A DNA stretch of 64,000 bases from Macrotrachela quadricornifera (taxonomy: Eukaryota; Rotifera; Eurotatoria; Philodinida; Philodinidae): NCBI GenBank assembly GCA_022393335.1, contig JAJEKB010020467.1, forward strand, positions 464,740 through 528,739, given 5' to 3'. Below the pieces are notes generated by a model. The model saw nothing but the letters and a program-made list of their open reading frames with translations, did no database searches and was not told the DNA's origin. Made by a program: the position numbers and the translations under genes. Below, one piece after another: positions 11,263 to 22,571 of this stretch; the stretch's first letter is position 1; each line of letters opens with the position of its first letter.

Positions 11263-11695
11263 TACACGTCTCTCAGGAAATCAGTAAAATCGTACCGAAA
11301 GGTAGCATTTGAATTAGTTTTTGGGACGGCACTGGTCAATAGCTACTTGATATACAAGGAAAAGTACACCAAAAGTAAAGTGGCCATCTTACAATTTCGT
11401 GAAAGTCTTGTCCAATCTTTACTCCTTGATACGCCGATCGAGAAGCTGAAACATGGTCCAAGACAACAATCAGCAAGTTCTTTAAAACGCAAACTAATCG
11501 ATCACAAGCTTCAAGAAATAGAAGCGTCTACTCGCGATGTCAGACGGCGTTGTGCTGGGTATTATGAGAAGATAAGACAACAACAGTCAAAGGAAGCAAG
11601 TAATGCAACAGCAAAAAAAAATAAAAACTTTCTGTTCTGATTGCGACAAATTTTTTTGTCTTGATTGTTTTAATGAAAAGCACTACGCTGTGTAA
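11263..11695 (+). pseudogene. piggyBac transposase C-terminal part, frameshifted
   Basis: The + frame contains the end of the transposase core (YRKVAFELVFGTALVNSY, then LIYKEKY) and a linker leading into the Cys-rich domain, matching the usual order in piggyBac proteins. One extra A in the A-run near 11610 shifts the frame, so the first frame stops at 11640; the CSDC and CLDC motifs continue in another frame to the TAA at 11693-11695. The first CxxC is also damaged (CAGY in place of CAGC). The catalytic DDD region is absent. It is a dead remnant. Confidence 0.75.
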
Positions 11696-11848
11696 TAAAC
11701 ACTTCAGACACTAGCGTGCCAGGTTAGATGACGCATCCCATCTATCCTTTTAGTCAAGAAAAAAAGAGAAGAAAATGTTTTTTCATTCAGTATTTTCTTA
11801 CAATAGGGCGGGTCCCACCGGTGGGACCCGTCGGGTCGAATGTGTTAA

Positions 11849-13001
11849 TATCGTTTTTGAATAAAATTTTAATTGAATGATGTTCAATTCTAATATATGT
11901 CCTGTTTCCGACATATACGTCAATGATAAAACAGAAGAATATCTATAAACACAAAATCCCTTCACCCCCATTTGACCTCCCTCCCTGAGGTGGAATCTTT
12001 TTAGATTCAGCACGTACAACTTCAGTATCAATAATCTGCTTTGATGATCATATAACAACCTAAATCTGGTAATATGGTTTAATTCCATGATAGATATAAA
12101 TAATTTTATTGAATTTTCTATGAGCATCTATTCCTTCCAACTAAAGACTATCGATTGATCCAAAAAATTTCATGATTAAGTATGGTAGTGGTATGTAATA
12201 AGAGATGCCAATATGAACACTATATTCTAGACAAATGAAATAGGTTATCATTATGCATTATATATATCAACCGATAGCTTTTTCATAGAGCTATCAACTG
12301 CATGTGCTAAATCTAAAAAAATTCCACTTCAGAGAGGGAGGCTAAAGGAGGAAGGGGGAGTCATAGTTGTTAGAAAAAGAGAATCAGGAGCAATTCTCAG
12401 AGTCTAAATCGCTTTTAAGTCAAAGCTATGTGCATTATGTAGGATCTAGTGAGATATTTAATTTTCATGATATTTTTTATCAAAAAATCGTGGTTCCCTA
12501 CAGGTTCACCGAAAAAGTTCATGTTCGATTTTCGACCTAAAACTTTACACAGAGAAGGGTCTCAACAAGAGTAGTTTATTCTGAAAGTGTCACATTTTGG
12601 GATTGCTTCTGTCTCTAGATATGAGTATGGAAAAAGCAGATTTTTTTCAAAGTATTTACGGTACAAAATATCAAATATTCATATTTAGAAATAGGAGCAA
12701 CCAAAAGATTTAGAACTTTCAGAAAAAAAACTAGTCTCACTGTCATCTGCCTCTATGAAAAGTTTCAAATCGAAATTCAAAAGTTGACTTTTACGTAGAA
12801 CCTGAACGACACCACGAGGTTGCGCAAAAAACTAATATCGACTCTTACATTTATGATAGTGCACATCTTTCTGCATCCACTGAAGATAGGTAGTCTCATG
12901 CTGTACCAAATAACAACTCAAAATTTGAGTTTAAGATTCGGGAGAATCTCAGTACTTAATTACAACATACACTCTAGGGGGATATCGCTATAATTTTAAA
13001 T
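11849..13001. other. Intergenic DNA, no gene seen
   Basis: The region includes a purine-rich patch near 12335-12360 and low-complexity stretches that look like old non-coding repeats. The 109-residue minus frame at 11798 overlaps the piggyBac end and is not gene-like. Confidence 0.4.
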
Positions 13002-13491
13002 AGAAGACATAATGAGTTTTATATCAAAAGAAAGCTCGTCACAAATAGGATTTATTGATACTAAATACTAAGGATTATGAAAAATTTTTAATATTGAACT
13101 TAAGAAACTTTCAGAAATTTTATTCTTTTCTTGCAGTGAAAAAGTAGGGTGCCAGTAATTCAAAATTGGAGTAAAATGTTTTTCTTGCATATTTTTACAT
13201 GGTTCGATAGAGCTCGTCGAGCGCTACAAAACTGTGTTTTAAAATTTTTTCATAAATACAATTTTGTAGCACTCGACGAGCTCTATCGAAACATATAAAA
13301 ATATCCAAAAACACTTTTACTCTATTTTTGAATTACTGAAACCTTACTTTTTTCACTTTAAAAGGAAGAATAAAATTTCTGAAAGTTTCTTAAGTTCAAT
13401 ATTAAAAAGTTTTCATAATCCTTAGTATTTAGTATCAATAAACCATATTTTTGACGAGCTTTCTTTTGATATAAAACTCATTATCTCTTCT
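13002..13491. repeat. Large palindrome, 230-bp arms
   Basis: Segment 13002-13231 is a near-perfect reverse complement of 13262-13491 with a 30-bp spacer. The inner arm ends read GATAGAGCTCGTCGAGCGCT on the left and its near complement on the right. No coding capacity is seen. It could form a long hairpin as RNA or a cruciform as DNA. It is probably a foldback-type element or an inverted duplication. Confidence 0.8.
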
Positions 13492-14339
13492 GTTGGAAAT
13501 TACAGACAGTACCTCCTGAAATAATATTATTTCGAAGTGTATATAGCCAAAAGAGTGTGACATATGCATACTTATTGAACAAGAAACTTTTCTTATTGAT
13601 AGCTCCATGAGAACAGAAGGAAAAAAGAAAATAATTGTCTGAATGTATCTACAGTTTAAGTTTTCAGAAGTATGGTGACACTTCATTGTCAGTATATATA
13701 GAAGATGGAGATAATATGCTGATCTGTACAGAAAAAGAATGAACTTGTGACCAGGAATGGCGTAATGGTTCTATGCATCTGACTCTTAGATATCAAAAGG
13801 TTTGACTCCTTTCCCCGACACGGTGTCGTTTGTTTCATGATGTACAGTGTAAGAAGAACAGAGAACCAGGCAACAACAGACATGTCGATTCATCATCGGT
13901 GCCTCTATGGACTGCTATGCTATGCTTTCTGTTCTTTCTCTGTTTGTTATCGTCATTTTGTTTTTCGACTCTTTCGTAAGCGCTCGAATAAATACTGTAA
14001 AAATGAAAAGAAATACGAGTGTCATGAAATAAATATACAAAATCGAAAAAAAAGAGCTTGTCTTTCTCTACATGCACATGAATAATATAAATTTTCGCCT
14101 TTCACTCTGCCCTATAAAAATAATTTTGTCTCTGTATCCTTGTAAAAGAAAATATGTATATTTCTCTTTCTTCGTATATCACCAAGAAAAATATGAATTT
14201 GTTTCTGACTCCTCTGATGAAAAAAACGAAGGTTTTTTTCGCTCGATAATTGACGCGACTGTAGAACTATATCATTTACATTAGTTGCTTATTTTTGTCT
14301 GTCACTCTCTTTTTCAACGTTGAATATCAATAGACACTA
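13492..14339. other. Region upstream of the knottin gene
   Basis: It contains a tRNA-like fossil near 13749-13820 and several overlapping small frames on both strands that look like chance. No TATA box clearly decides a promoter for the downstream peptide gene. Confidence 0.35.
13749..13820 (+). other. Degenerate tRNA-like sequence
   Basis: An A-box-like TGGCGTAATGGTT and a B-box-like GGTTTGACTCC are correctly spaced, and AAAGG/CCTTT around TTTGACT makes a perfect T-arm. The layout recalls arginine tRNAs (GACC start, GGCGTAATGG, CATCTGACT). The anticodon stem and acceptor stem do not pair well, so it is a tRNA pseudogene or tRNA-derived repeat and not a working tRNA. Confidence 0.3.
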
Positions 14340-14600
14340 ATGCAGAAGTTTACCAAAAAAGTTTGTATGATTATTCTCGTAGTTTTGGTGGCAACAACCT
14401 ACATAGTACAAGCAGCGGCAATTCAGCAACTGGATGAAAGGGATTTTCTCCAGTATTTACTAAGCAAACGTGGTTGTTCTGATATTGGTGGTCATTGTAC
14501 ACGTAGCCGTCACTGTTGTGGTAATCGTGGTTCTGCTTATGGTGGTATTGCTCCTCGTTGTGATTATGCTAACAATATATGTGTTCTTCGCGAGAAATAA
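14340..14600 (+). CDS. Secreted knottin-like cysteine-rich peptide precursor
   Basis: The 86-residue single-exon frame starts at ATG 14340. Residues 1-25 form a strong signal peptide (MIILVVLVATT core, cut near VQA/AA). A short acidic propeptide (about 26-42) ends at Lys43-Arg44, a dibasic processing site. The remaining 42 residues hold six cysteines at 46, 53, 59, 60, 74 and 81, spacing C-X6-C-X5-CC-X13-C-X6-C, the order of inhibitor cystine knot folds. Such peptides serve as ion-channel modulators, antimicrobial peptides or hormones in different animals; nothing here decides which. Possible polyadenylation signal at 14844. The Gly-rich loop between cysteines 4 and 5 is long. Coding is intact; expression is untested. 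Confidence 0.7.
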   Translation: MQKFTKKVCMIILVVLVATTYIVQAAAIQQLDERDFLQYLLSKRGCSDIGGHCTRSRHCCGNRGSAYGGIAPRCDYANNICVLREK

Positions 14601-15577
14601 GTCGCGTATGTTGAGCGGGAAAAATGCTTCAAGAATAACTCCTCGTTATTTTTTATTTTAGAAAACATACTACAAACATATATTCATGCCGAAAATCTAA
14701 CATTTCAATCAAATACTATTATTCTCAACAAACATTGCCAAACAGTTAAAGTTCTTCTCTTTCCTTTTCAATTAATTAATTTCCTTCTTTATTAATTTCA
14801 ACTGTATTTTCTTTTTCTTCTATATTTCACAATTTCTTAGTTTAATAAATATGTGCACCGAAACTATACGTATCCTTCGACTGGCTTCTTACGAACAACG
14901 TATATGTCTCTTCTTCAGCTCGAAACCATGCATTCAGTTTATTATTCACTCGACTGAAGGGAGGAATACGACGGAATAAAATGCATTCCTTTGTTCCTTG
15001 CTGTCTCGCTTTCCTGCTTTCTTGAAGAATGCATTTCATATCCCGTTCTGGGTCAATCATATCTTTGTATGCTGAAGATTTAGTAGATCAACGTTTTCAG
15101 ACCGAAGATTCGTCTAATCAGATTTTACAAGACGGGGATTTGATCAGCCAAGTTTTCTACACTGTAAACTAGAAAATTGCATTTGATTTAGCAATTGGAG
15201 CATTTTCTAGAAAGTTGAACATCCACTAAAACTTTCTGTTTCCCATAGAAAATGCCTTCAACCAAGTCAATAATTAAATAATTTAGGTTGAAAAAATTTT
15301 CATAAACATACGCTTCATATAAATGCATCAAATTACATACGTAAATAACTGTAATTTAAATATAAATATTACCATAACACTCAACCTATAAAAATACATC
15401 ATGTAACATAAATTAATATTTTTAAATTAAATGGAAACAATATCATAGCATTTAATTTGTATAAATGCATCAAATAACATAACATTTAGTTTAGGTAAAT
15501 ACATCAAATGAAAAGTTTTTATGGTATTGTTTGAAAAATTACTACTTGATAATAATCCTACTTGTCGACTCGGAATG
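14601..15577. other. Intergenic AT-rich DNA
   Basis: Degenerate direct repeats around AAATGCATCAAAT(A)ACAT occur at 15320-15510. No gene is supported; the minus frame at 14842 has an ATG but no recognisable product. Confidence 0.35.
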
Positions 15578-16660
15578 TACTTTTTTATAATAGAGTTCAT
15601 AAAAAGAAGACATTTTTATGTGGATGAGATGTCCAGCATATTCGATTGATAATTCAGCATCATTGTAGTTGATTTGACATAAATAGTTTAGCAAGATAAA
15701 ATAAAGAATGACTCCACAAATTTCTGTGGAATATGCAAAATATTAAAAAACAAAGTTTCGATTGATGTTAAACTATATGTTTTGAGATCATTCTGAATCT
15801 GCAAGATCGTCCAGTTTTAGTGATTTTTCCGGCACAATGATTTTCTACAACATTCTGAAAACTTGTCTATTGCTTCAAACGAAAAATCCAGAAGCAAGAT
15901 AGAAGAGTCTCTCCTTTTTGGGCGATGCTGATCGCGATCGTTTTATCAGCCAAGACGAAATGGTTGAAATTTTAACAATCGCATATTTGCTGAGAGCTAC
16001 TTTCCTGATTCACGCTGTACAAAACAAGGAAGAGATGGAAAGGGATAAGTTCCTAGTCGAAGAACAATTCAAAAGTTTGGTGATATAAAAGTTCAGTGGA
16101 AAGAAAAAATTTACTGAAGAAGAGTTTCGTCAACTCTCCGACGACAAGCAACTCCAGTACACCTTTCAAACAGCTTGTATTTTTGCCACAGAATCAATTT
16201 CCAAGTTATCATGTGACAATCAATAAGCAAACTGACAATATCTCTACTTTTCTTTCTCTATCCCATGCAGAACGTATTCTTCTAACAACACTATTACTTT
16301 ATCCTTTCTAATATTATCTGTGCGTCATTTTTTCATATTTTGAAATAAATAATCAACATCTTTTTCATCACTGATTATAATGAATATAGAAAGTCATTCA
16401 TTTTGATAGTTTTAATTTTATGTTCCTGACTATTACAAGTGAAGATCTCTGGGAATTCATATTGTTTAATCTATACTTACAATTATTTTCTCCTGACCTA
16501 TTAAATTGCGTCTAATTGAGAAGTGTGAAAATGAGAAGAGATCATGTATTTTAGCTGTAATGACGAGTTTTATTTTCATGAAATTTTCAATTTTATCAAT
16601 TTCTAATCAAGCAATACAACGCTTTGAAAGTAATTGGTTCTCCAACATAAATACATAAGA
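15578..16660 (+). repeat. Segmental duplicate of the calcium-sensor exon 3 region
   Basis: About 1.08 kb matches 29792-30860 in the same orientation, from inside intron 2 of the calcium-sensor gene, through exon 3, past the AATAAA signal and into 3' flank. Exons 1 and 2 are not present upstream. The two copies have many substitutions and small indels throughout, so the event is old. Confidence 0.85.
15832..16226 (+). pseudogene. Calcium-sensor exon 3 pseudogene
   Basis: This copy aligns with the last exon of the EF-hand gene at 30046-30437 and has net +3 bases. Two in-frame stops break it: TAG at 15900 (Leu in the parent) and TAA at 16086 (Gln in the parent). The splice acceptor is also lost, CAG in the parent being CCG here. 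The third EF-hand loop still reads as D-x-D-x-D, although its Gly has become Arg. Without exons 1-2 it cannot make the protein. A shared AAATAAATAATC polyadenylation region follows. Confidence 0.9.
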
Positions 16661-19537
16661 GAAATCTACGATCAGAGTATTAGTAGGTTATACACAAGTA
16701 CAGTGGTGTGCAAAAAAATGCCATTAGTATCCGAACAAGTTTTCTCATTGAGCATGACGGATATCAAAAGTTGTTTGACGGGCATAGTCTACACAACACC
16801 AAGTATGTACATATAATAATTGATAACTAGTTCTGTTTTCTTGCTGCTCAGACACAAGTAAACTGCATGTCTTTGACGCTGTACACAAAGTAACTTAGAC
16901 TAGTTTTACTCATACATATTTTTTTCAGTCATAAGATACAAGATAGATTTAGAATAAAAAGAGAATGAGTATGTGCCACAGTTTGCATCAAACTTCTATA
17001 GACAAAGTTTCAGTTCAAAATAATGCTCCAGACAGATGATAAACTAAACGCCATCTCCTGGAATTGTGGCTGATATTTGCACTCGATGGTATACTCTAAG
17101 AACTATTTGGTTGAGACAAATTTCTTCTATTAGCCGAGATCTCTCGATGGTAAAAATTTTAAGTTAATTGTATCAACTGTTATTGAGAAAGTATGAGAAT
17201 CCGATGGAAAAACTATTTGTATAGTCTACTGTTATGATCAATTCTTGTTAAAGCTCATTGGCTTAGCATTACATACTATAGGCAAAGACCATTGCTAATA
17301 GTATAAATTCTGCGACTCAGCGATTGTTACAGTCTCAGTTACTGTAAGATGACCGCCTGACACATAAATAGTACAGGTGGGGCTCAAATCACGATGTTCT
17401 TCGAGTAGTATACAGTTTCTTTTTCAGAATGAATTCTATAGCATCATGTTGATTATTAAAGAAAGTTTCGAAGCAATCCGTTCCTATACTCAAAAAATGG
17501 GACTGGAGAAAGTGTATGTATGCAACGGTAATTATTTTTGTACTTTACTGTGTATATAATTATGTGTGAATTGTTGATTACTGTTCTAACAGCCGTACTT
17601 TGTACATCAATAGTTGTCAGAGCGATTACCATACGTCGTGTTAGTTAGAAGGTATCAGTTGAGGAATTACAATCAGTTTAGATTATGTTCAAGAATTGGC
17701 TATTTGTAAAGTATGGAAACACTCACAAACATCCAAAAAAAGAAAGATTATTTAAGTTTGTTCGTATCAATAGATTGAACTTAATGAGTTATACTGACGA
17801 ATACCCACAAACAGCACTTTCGGATTTAGGCATTTCAAATAATATATCAATTTAATTACAAAATCTTTTACTAGCCTCTGTTCATGAAAGTCATTCTTAT
17901 TGGCTTACTCTAATAAACGACATCAGTCAACTGCCTTTACTAGAGTCTTCTTATATCGTTCTTAGTAACTGGAGCAATAGTTTTCAAGTATTCTTTCTTT
18001 GAACAATCAAGAAAATAGAAAATTGTTCCAAAATCTTGCATTTACTACTCACTTTAGCTATATGACATAAAAAGGATTCAAATCTGTCTGTTGAGACAAG
18101 CCAGGTAGTTTCGCCATTACGGCGATACATTCTGGCAATGGTTATGCTTTGTTAAATCTTCTTTTTGCACTATGTAATCATATTGTGCAACCCTATTTCG
18201 TAAGAGATGCGGTATGCTAAGTACTTAAACGATTTTACTCAATCAATTTTACGTTCGCTATAAAATCTACGGAATTTCGGATCATTTATTGCTCTTGCAC
18301 CTTTTAAATCCACTTTCTTGTCATAATTTATGGATTGAACGGTAAGAATATAATAATATTTAATATACTCGAATAATTTCTCTAAACATACGGTTAAAAC
18401 TAAATGTTGTTCGGTATACTTGATTTCAACCGTACCATTGAACATATAGGCCCAATTGTCCACCAAAGAAATTATATAAAGAGTTTTATTGGAATGTCCA
18501 TATACTATAATGATGGGTGATAAATATGGATGGAATTAGACAACATTTTTATGAACTTCCTCTTAGAATCGAAAAGAATCTGGACCATTTATCATCGATT
18601 CGACCTTTTAATCAAAACTTAATTTATAGAACATAGATTTTAAGATATCTAGTCTCAACAATGTATTAATGTGGCCTTTCTACCATAACTAATCAAAGGC
18701 TTATTTGAAACCAACAGATATTATAGCAATCAGTCTACTACTATTCATTGATAATGAAATCCGATTAACTAAATGGAGAATATATGTAACTGTACAAATA
18801 AGAGACTTTATTATTTGTTATGAAATATTTGTTTTCGAAAGAAAACGATTGATGTGCTGATCAAAAAATATTCTAATGTAAATTTCAACATAGAGACATT
18901 TCAGTATAAAGCATAGATTTGAAATGAGTTGCAAAAGATTATTTTATTGCAATGAGTAGAATCCAATCTTTGTTTTGAAAATACTGTAAATATATAAGTG
19001 AAATAATCTTTCGGCGTTAAAATTTCGTATGAGACTCACTTCTAGATTTCAAGCAAAAATAATTCTTTCACGAAGATCTTGAATCATTTTTGAAAGATGG
19101 TTTAGACAATTACAAGAAGACTATATAGAAAAATACAAAAGAAATGTATGCTAATGATAAATATATGAATGAGGAAGAAAAGACTGTATTTAGAAGTGAA
19201 AATAATACGGTCAAATATAAATCATTTATTATTTTTATTTTTGCATGTGCTAGATCAAGGCAATCAATTAGATAAAAAAAAAGCCAATAGTAAAAAGAAG
19301 GTTGAACATATGATTTAGCAGTTTTAATCAATAAACAGCTGCTAGACTTTAATAGATTAACTTTTGATGAAGAAGGTAAATGGCAATGAAATGTCGGAGA
19401 TTATTTCTCCGTTATATTTTCAACAAAGTACAACATAACCATTTAAAATAATTTATTTACATGACAAGAATCGATTCATATTAAATTTTGTTTAACTAAT
19501 ACAACAGTTGCTTTGCAATGGAATCAAATTACTCTTA
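16661..19537. other. Gene-poor stretch with doubtful exon-like pieces
   Basis: A possible 100-bp exon at 17428-17527 lies between a TTTTTCAG acceptor and a GTAATT donor, with an acceptor at 17591 giving a 65-bp intron, but the joined frame stops soon and no family is recognised. The minus frame at 18239-18445 is protein-like but lacks start and context. These may be fossils of one decayed gene. Confidence 0.25.
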
Positions 19538-19798
19538 TTATTTTGGTCTCCTTATTACTTGTGAACGAAACCAATGTGGTACAAGCAGAACATGATTCTG
19601 GTAATTCACATGATTGTACATTCCAGTCCAATGATTTATGGCTGCCGGATGATTATTAGGTGGAGAGACAACTTGTGCATTAAACGTAGAAGAAATTGGA
19701 GCTAAATACCATCCTTGTTGTTGTGCAACTGGCCAGAGATTATAAAACGTTTGTTCACTATTGCCAGTATGTAACGATTGTTGTGGATGAGTCGACAT
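19538..19798 (-). CDS. Hypothetical Pro/Asn/Gln/His-rich small protein
   Basis: The 86-residue minus frame starts at a real ATG (19798) and ends in TAA. It is rich in Gln, Asn, Pro, His and Trp, has no signal peptide or membrane segment, and matches no family I know. The composition is unlike chance AT-rich frames nearby, which are Ile/Phe/Lys-rich. It could be the first exon of a larger gene, but the stop is in frame and no donor is obvious before it. Confidence 0.35.
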   Translation of the reverse strand: MSTHPQQSLHTGNSEQTFYNLWPVAQQQGWYLAPISSTFNAQVVSPPNNHPAAINHWTGMYNHVNYQNHVLLVPHWFRSQVIRRPK

Positions 19799-21776
19799 TT
19801 GCTTATGGATTCAGTTAATTTTGAAAGAATAAAATATTGATGAAAATATATATGAAAAAAATGAATCAAATGAAAACCAGAAAACGAGATTAAATATATT
19901 TGCACGATTATATTAATGAATAATTTCTTTATAATAATTATTCATTCACATTATCTTATTCTTCATTCTCACTCTTATGCAATGTGCAGTGATGTGTGAT
20001 TATTTGTGCAAAAATATGTTATACACATGTTGGTTTTTTCCAATTTCTAAAATAATACATTACTAATAGTCAAATGGAGCAAAAGTGCATTAATATTGCT
20101 TAATGATTATGCAATAATAATGACGAGGATATTATGAAAAAAAACTATTGACACACACTTCTACTGCATATTCTGTTCGATGTTTTATCGATTTTGATGA
20201 TTTAATTTCTTTCTGAAATTTCTTCCTTTAGAAATTGATAAAAGACAAAAATTATTATCGAGACAGATTGATTTTATTTGAAATATCATCTTTATTTTAG
20301 AATTCAATAGTAATCAAAGGAAGATGTTGTTGAAAAATCAAAGTATGATAGAGACAAAGGCTCTGTTGCTCCTATTTATCTTTATACTATAGGACAGCGT
20401 TTGATGATCATTTTCATACGACTAGTTTTTCTACTATAAATTACATGAGCAACATGTATTTGCATATTCTCGAAATATAATGAAGAACGTATTTATTAGA
20501 CTATGCAATATTTCGATGATAGATGAAAGAAACCTAGCCAGGAAGTTCATTTGTCTAGCAGACTAATTCATCTTTTTGTTAGTCGTGCTCAATAAACCTT
20601 GTTTGAGGGCAGTACAAGTAATTATCGAATTCACTACTTAAAGATTCTCATATTGAAATAAATCACACAACATCATACGTGCTCACTTTTCGAAAACTAA
20701 TGTTTTAGTAAAGTTAAACAATTATATCTTAAACATTCATATGCGGCATGAGACATGAACTGTTTTTATGTCATACATTTTAATCAAACATCAACAATTT
20801 GTCATTTAGAGAGAGTACAAGATGTGATTAAGGTACATGTGCTCTCATCAAGTCTTGTACTAGTGTGTCTGTATTTTCGCTTTCACCCTCAGTCTCAAAT
20901 ACTACGCATTTTTGTACTTCTGTTGAGATTGTCAAGTAAGCAGTGTGCCTTTTAAAATTACTATGTCTTAGCTCATATTAATAGGAAATGCAGTTATAGT
21001 ATTATTGACATCGAATAGCGGTTCAGGATATTATATCTTAAATAAATGTCACTGTTTTCTCCTTCACATCAACGACAATGTTGACTTTGATAGCTAAATG
21101 AATATTGTTTACTGATGTTGCTATATGCATCAATGTCACTTTTGACATACTATTGATTGATGATGCAAATGTTTAATTATCGCTAATCTCACTATCATGG
21201 CCAATCAAATATTTGTAATATCTATCTTTCATTTATCAAACTTTTTAAGATTAGTTAAGACTAAATGTGCCTAGTTAAACATAAGTAATACATATGATGA
21301 GATATTTGAATTTGCGGTAAATTCATTTAAAATAAAAAAAAATAATTTGATAGAAGTATAGTGATGTTAGTGGTATAAAAGTATTAGATGTGTGGACCTG
21401 TCAGACCTTTAATACCATAATAATAGAGGAGGTAAGTTGTTGGTAATGCAAAGTTCGAGTGAGATTTTTTTTCACCTTTTTTTCGACATCGTTTGATAGA
21501 GCTTGACTTGCTGATTATAAGAGACTATTTTTTAGCCTCAACAAATACTCGGAAGGAGTCATTTTTCGTAGAAGAGCACATCTTTTTCAGAATGTGCAGG
21601 GTGAGGGTAAGAGTGTTCTACTCACTGACGGTCTCAATATCAAAATTAGAATTGAATAGGAATATTATTGAAAAATTTCGAAAAATATGATAATAGTTTT
21701 TGATGAAATTACATACCAAATTCGGCCTGGAAACGATCAGCAGGTAGAGTACCGTCACTCATATATATTCTCTTTC
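19799..21776. other. Intergenic AT-rich DNA
   Basis: No coding exon or strong repeat is seen. Small frames at 20755 and 21493 lack homology and context. Confidence 0.45.
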
Positions 21777-21780
21777 TTAA

Positions 21781-22567
21781 GGGCCCCCCACCCCTCAAAA
21801 AAAAGAAATTTTCGACAAAAATATCGATTTTTCGCTTTATACATAGTTAGATAGCCCATCATCTCTACTTTCGAATGCACTATAATTTATTGGTTTTTCG
21901 ATGGTTTTTGAGGGTTTTACAACGGTTTTCTGAAGACCTTGCATTAAAAAAAGTTTTTTTCGAAAACTTCAGTTATCGAAGTTAATTAAGCTTTTCTATA
22001 CGTTTCAGACAATAAACAAAAAAATCGTGATAATCAAAGTAAAAACTTGTTTTGCGTTTTTCTCGAAACAGTTTTTTCATGTTTTGTCTGTCAGTGTGAC
22101 AAAGATTTCTCCCCCATTTTAAACGCTAGAACACTCGGGAAAATTTTAAAATGAAGCTAAAGCTCAGCGTTAGAGCATAGCAAAGCCAGAATTTTTGTTT
22201 TCAATTTAGTTCTATATGAAAAAATCGAGTTTTCTAAAAAGTTAACCTCGAGTTTTTCCAAAAACCTTTTTCAAGAAAAGTTTTTTTTTTTTTCAAAAAA
22301 TTGGCTTTGCTATGTTGTAGCGACAAGTGTTCTGTACATTTTGAGGCTATCCCGAGGTCGATATCATTAAAATTGCGAACAAAATCTTTGACACACGGAC
22401 ACCTACTTTTTGACCCTTAATACTAGGATAACTCTGGCAAAACTCTATATTTTGAGCTCAATTTTTTACTGAAGACTATCCAAGGTTAGATACGTATTCA
22501 GTAAAAATTTTATTAAGATTGGATGCTCTGGAAAAAAAATAGATTTTTGACCCCGGGGGGGGGGCCC
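21781..22567. mobile_element. TTAA-flanked non-autonomous element with GGGCCC termini
   Basis: The 787-bp unit is bounded by TTAA at 21777-21780 and 22568-22571. Left end GGGCCCCCCACCCC then TCAAAAA; right end, read inward, GGGCCCCCCCCCCGGGG then TCAAAAA. The G/C-only ends stand out in AT-rich DNA. Inside, another inverted pair includes CATAGCAAAGCCA (near 22176) against TGGCTTTGCTATG (near 22302). No coding is seen. TTAA duplication suggests a piggyBac-type MITE, but the ends differ from the CACATTC piggyBacs in this window. Confidence 0.65.
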
Positions 22568-22571
22568 TTAA

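Larger units (their letters stand above)
10866..11844. mobile_element. piggyBac-family foldback element with two inverted 3' ends
   Basis: The 979-bp element is flanked by the piggyBac target TTAA at 10862-10865 and 11845-11848. The arms 10866-11212 and 11497-11844 are near-perfect reverse complements (about 347 bp each). Both arms contain the same part of a piggyBac transposase gene, its C-terminal cysteine-rich domain plus 3' flank, so both element ends derive from the transposon 3' end. The central 285 bp carries transposase sequence immediately upstream of that domain, in + orientation only. Termini start CACATTCGACCCGACGGG, and a 20-bp perfect palindrome lies 15 bp inside each end (10881-10900 and 11810-11829). 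The arms differ by substitutions and an A-run indel, so the structure is not fresh. It cannot encode a full transposase. Confidence 0.85.
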
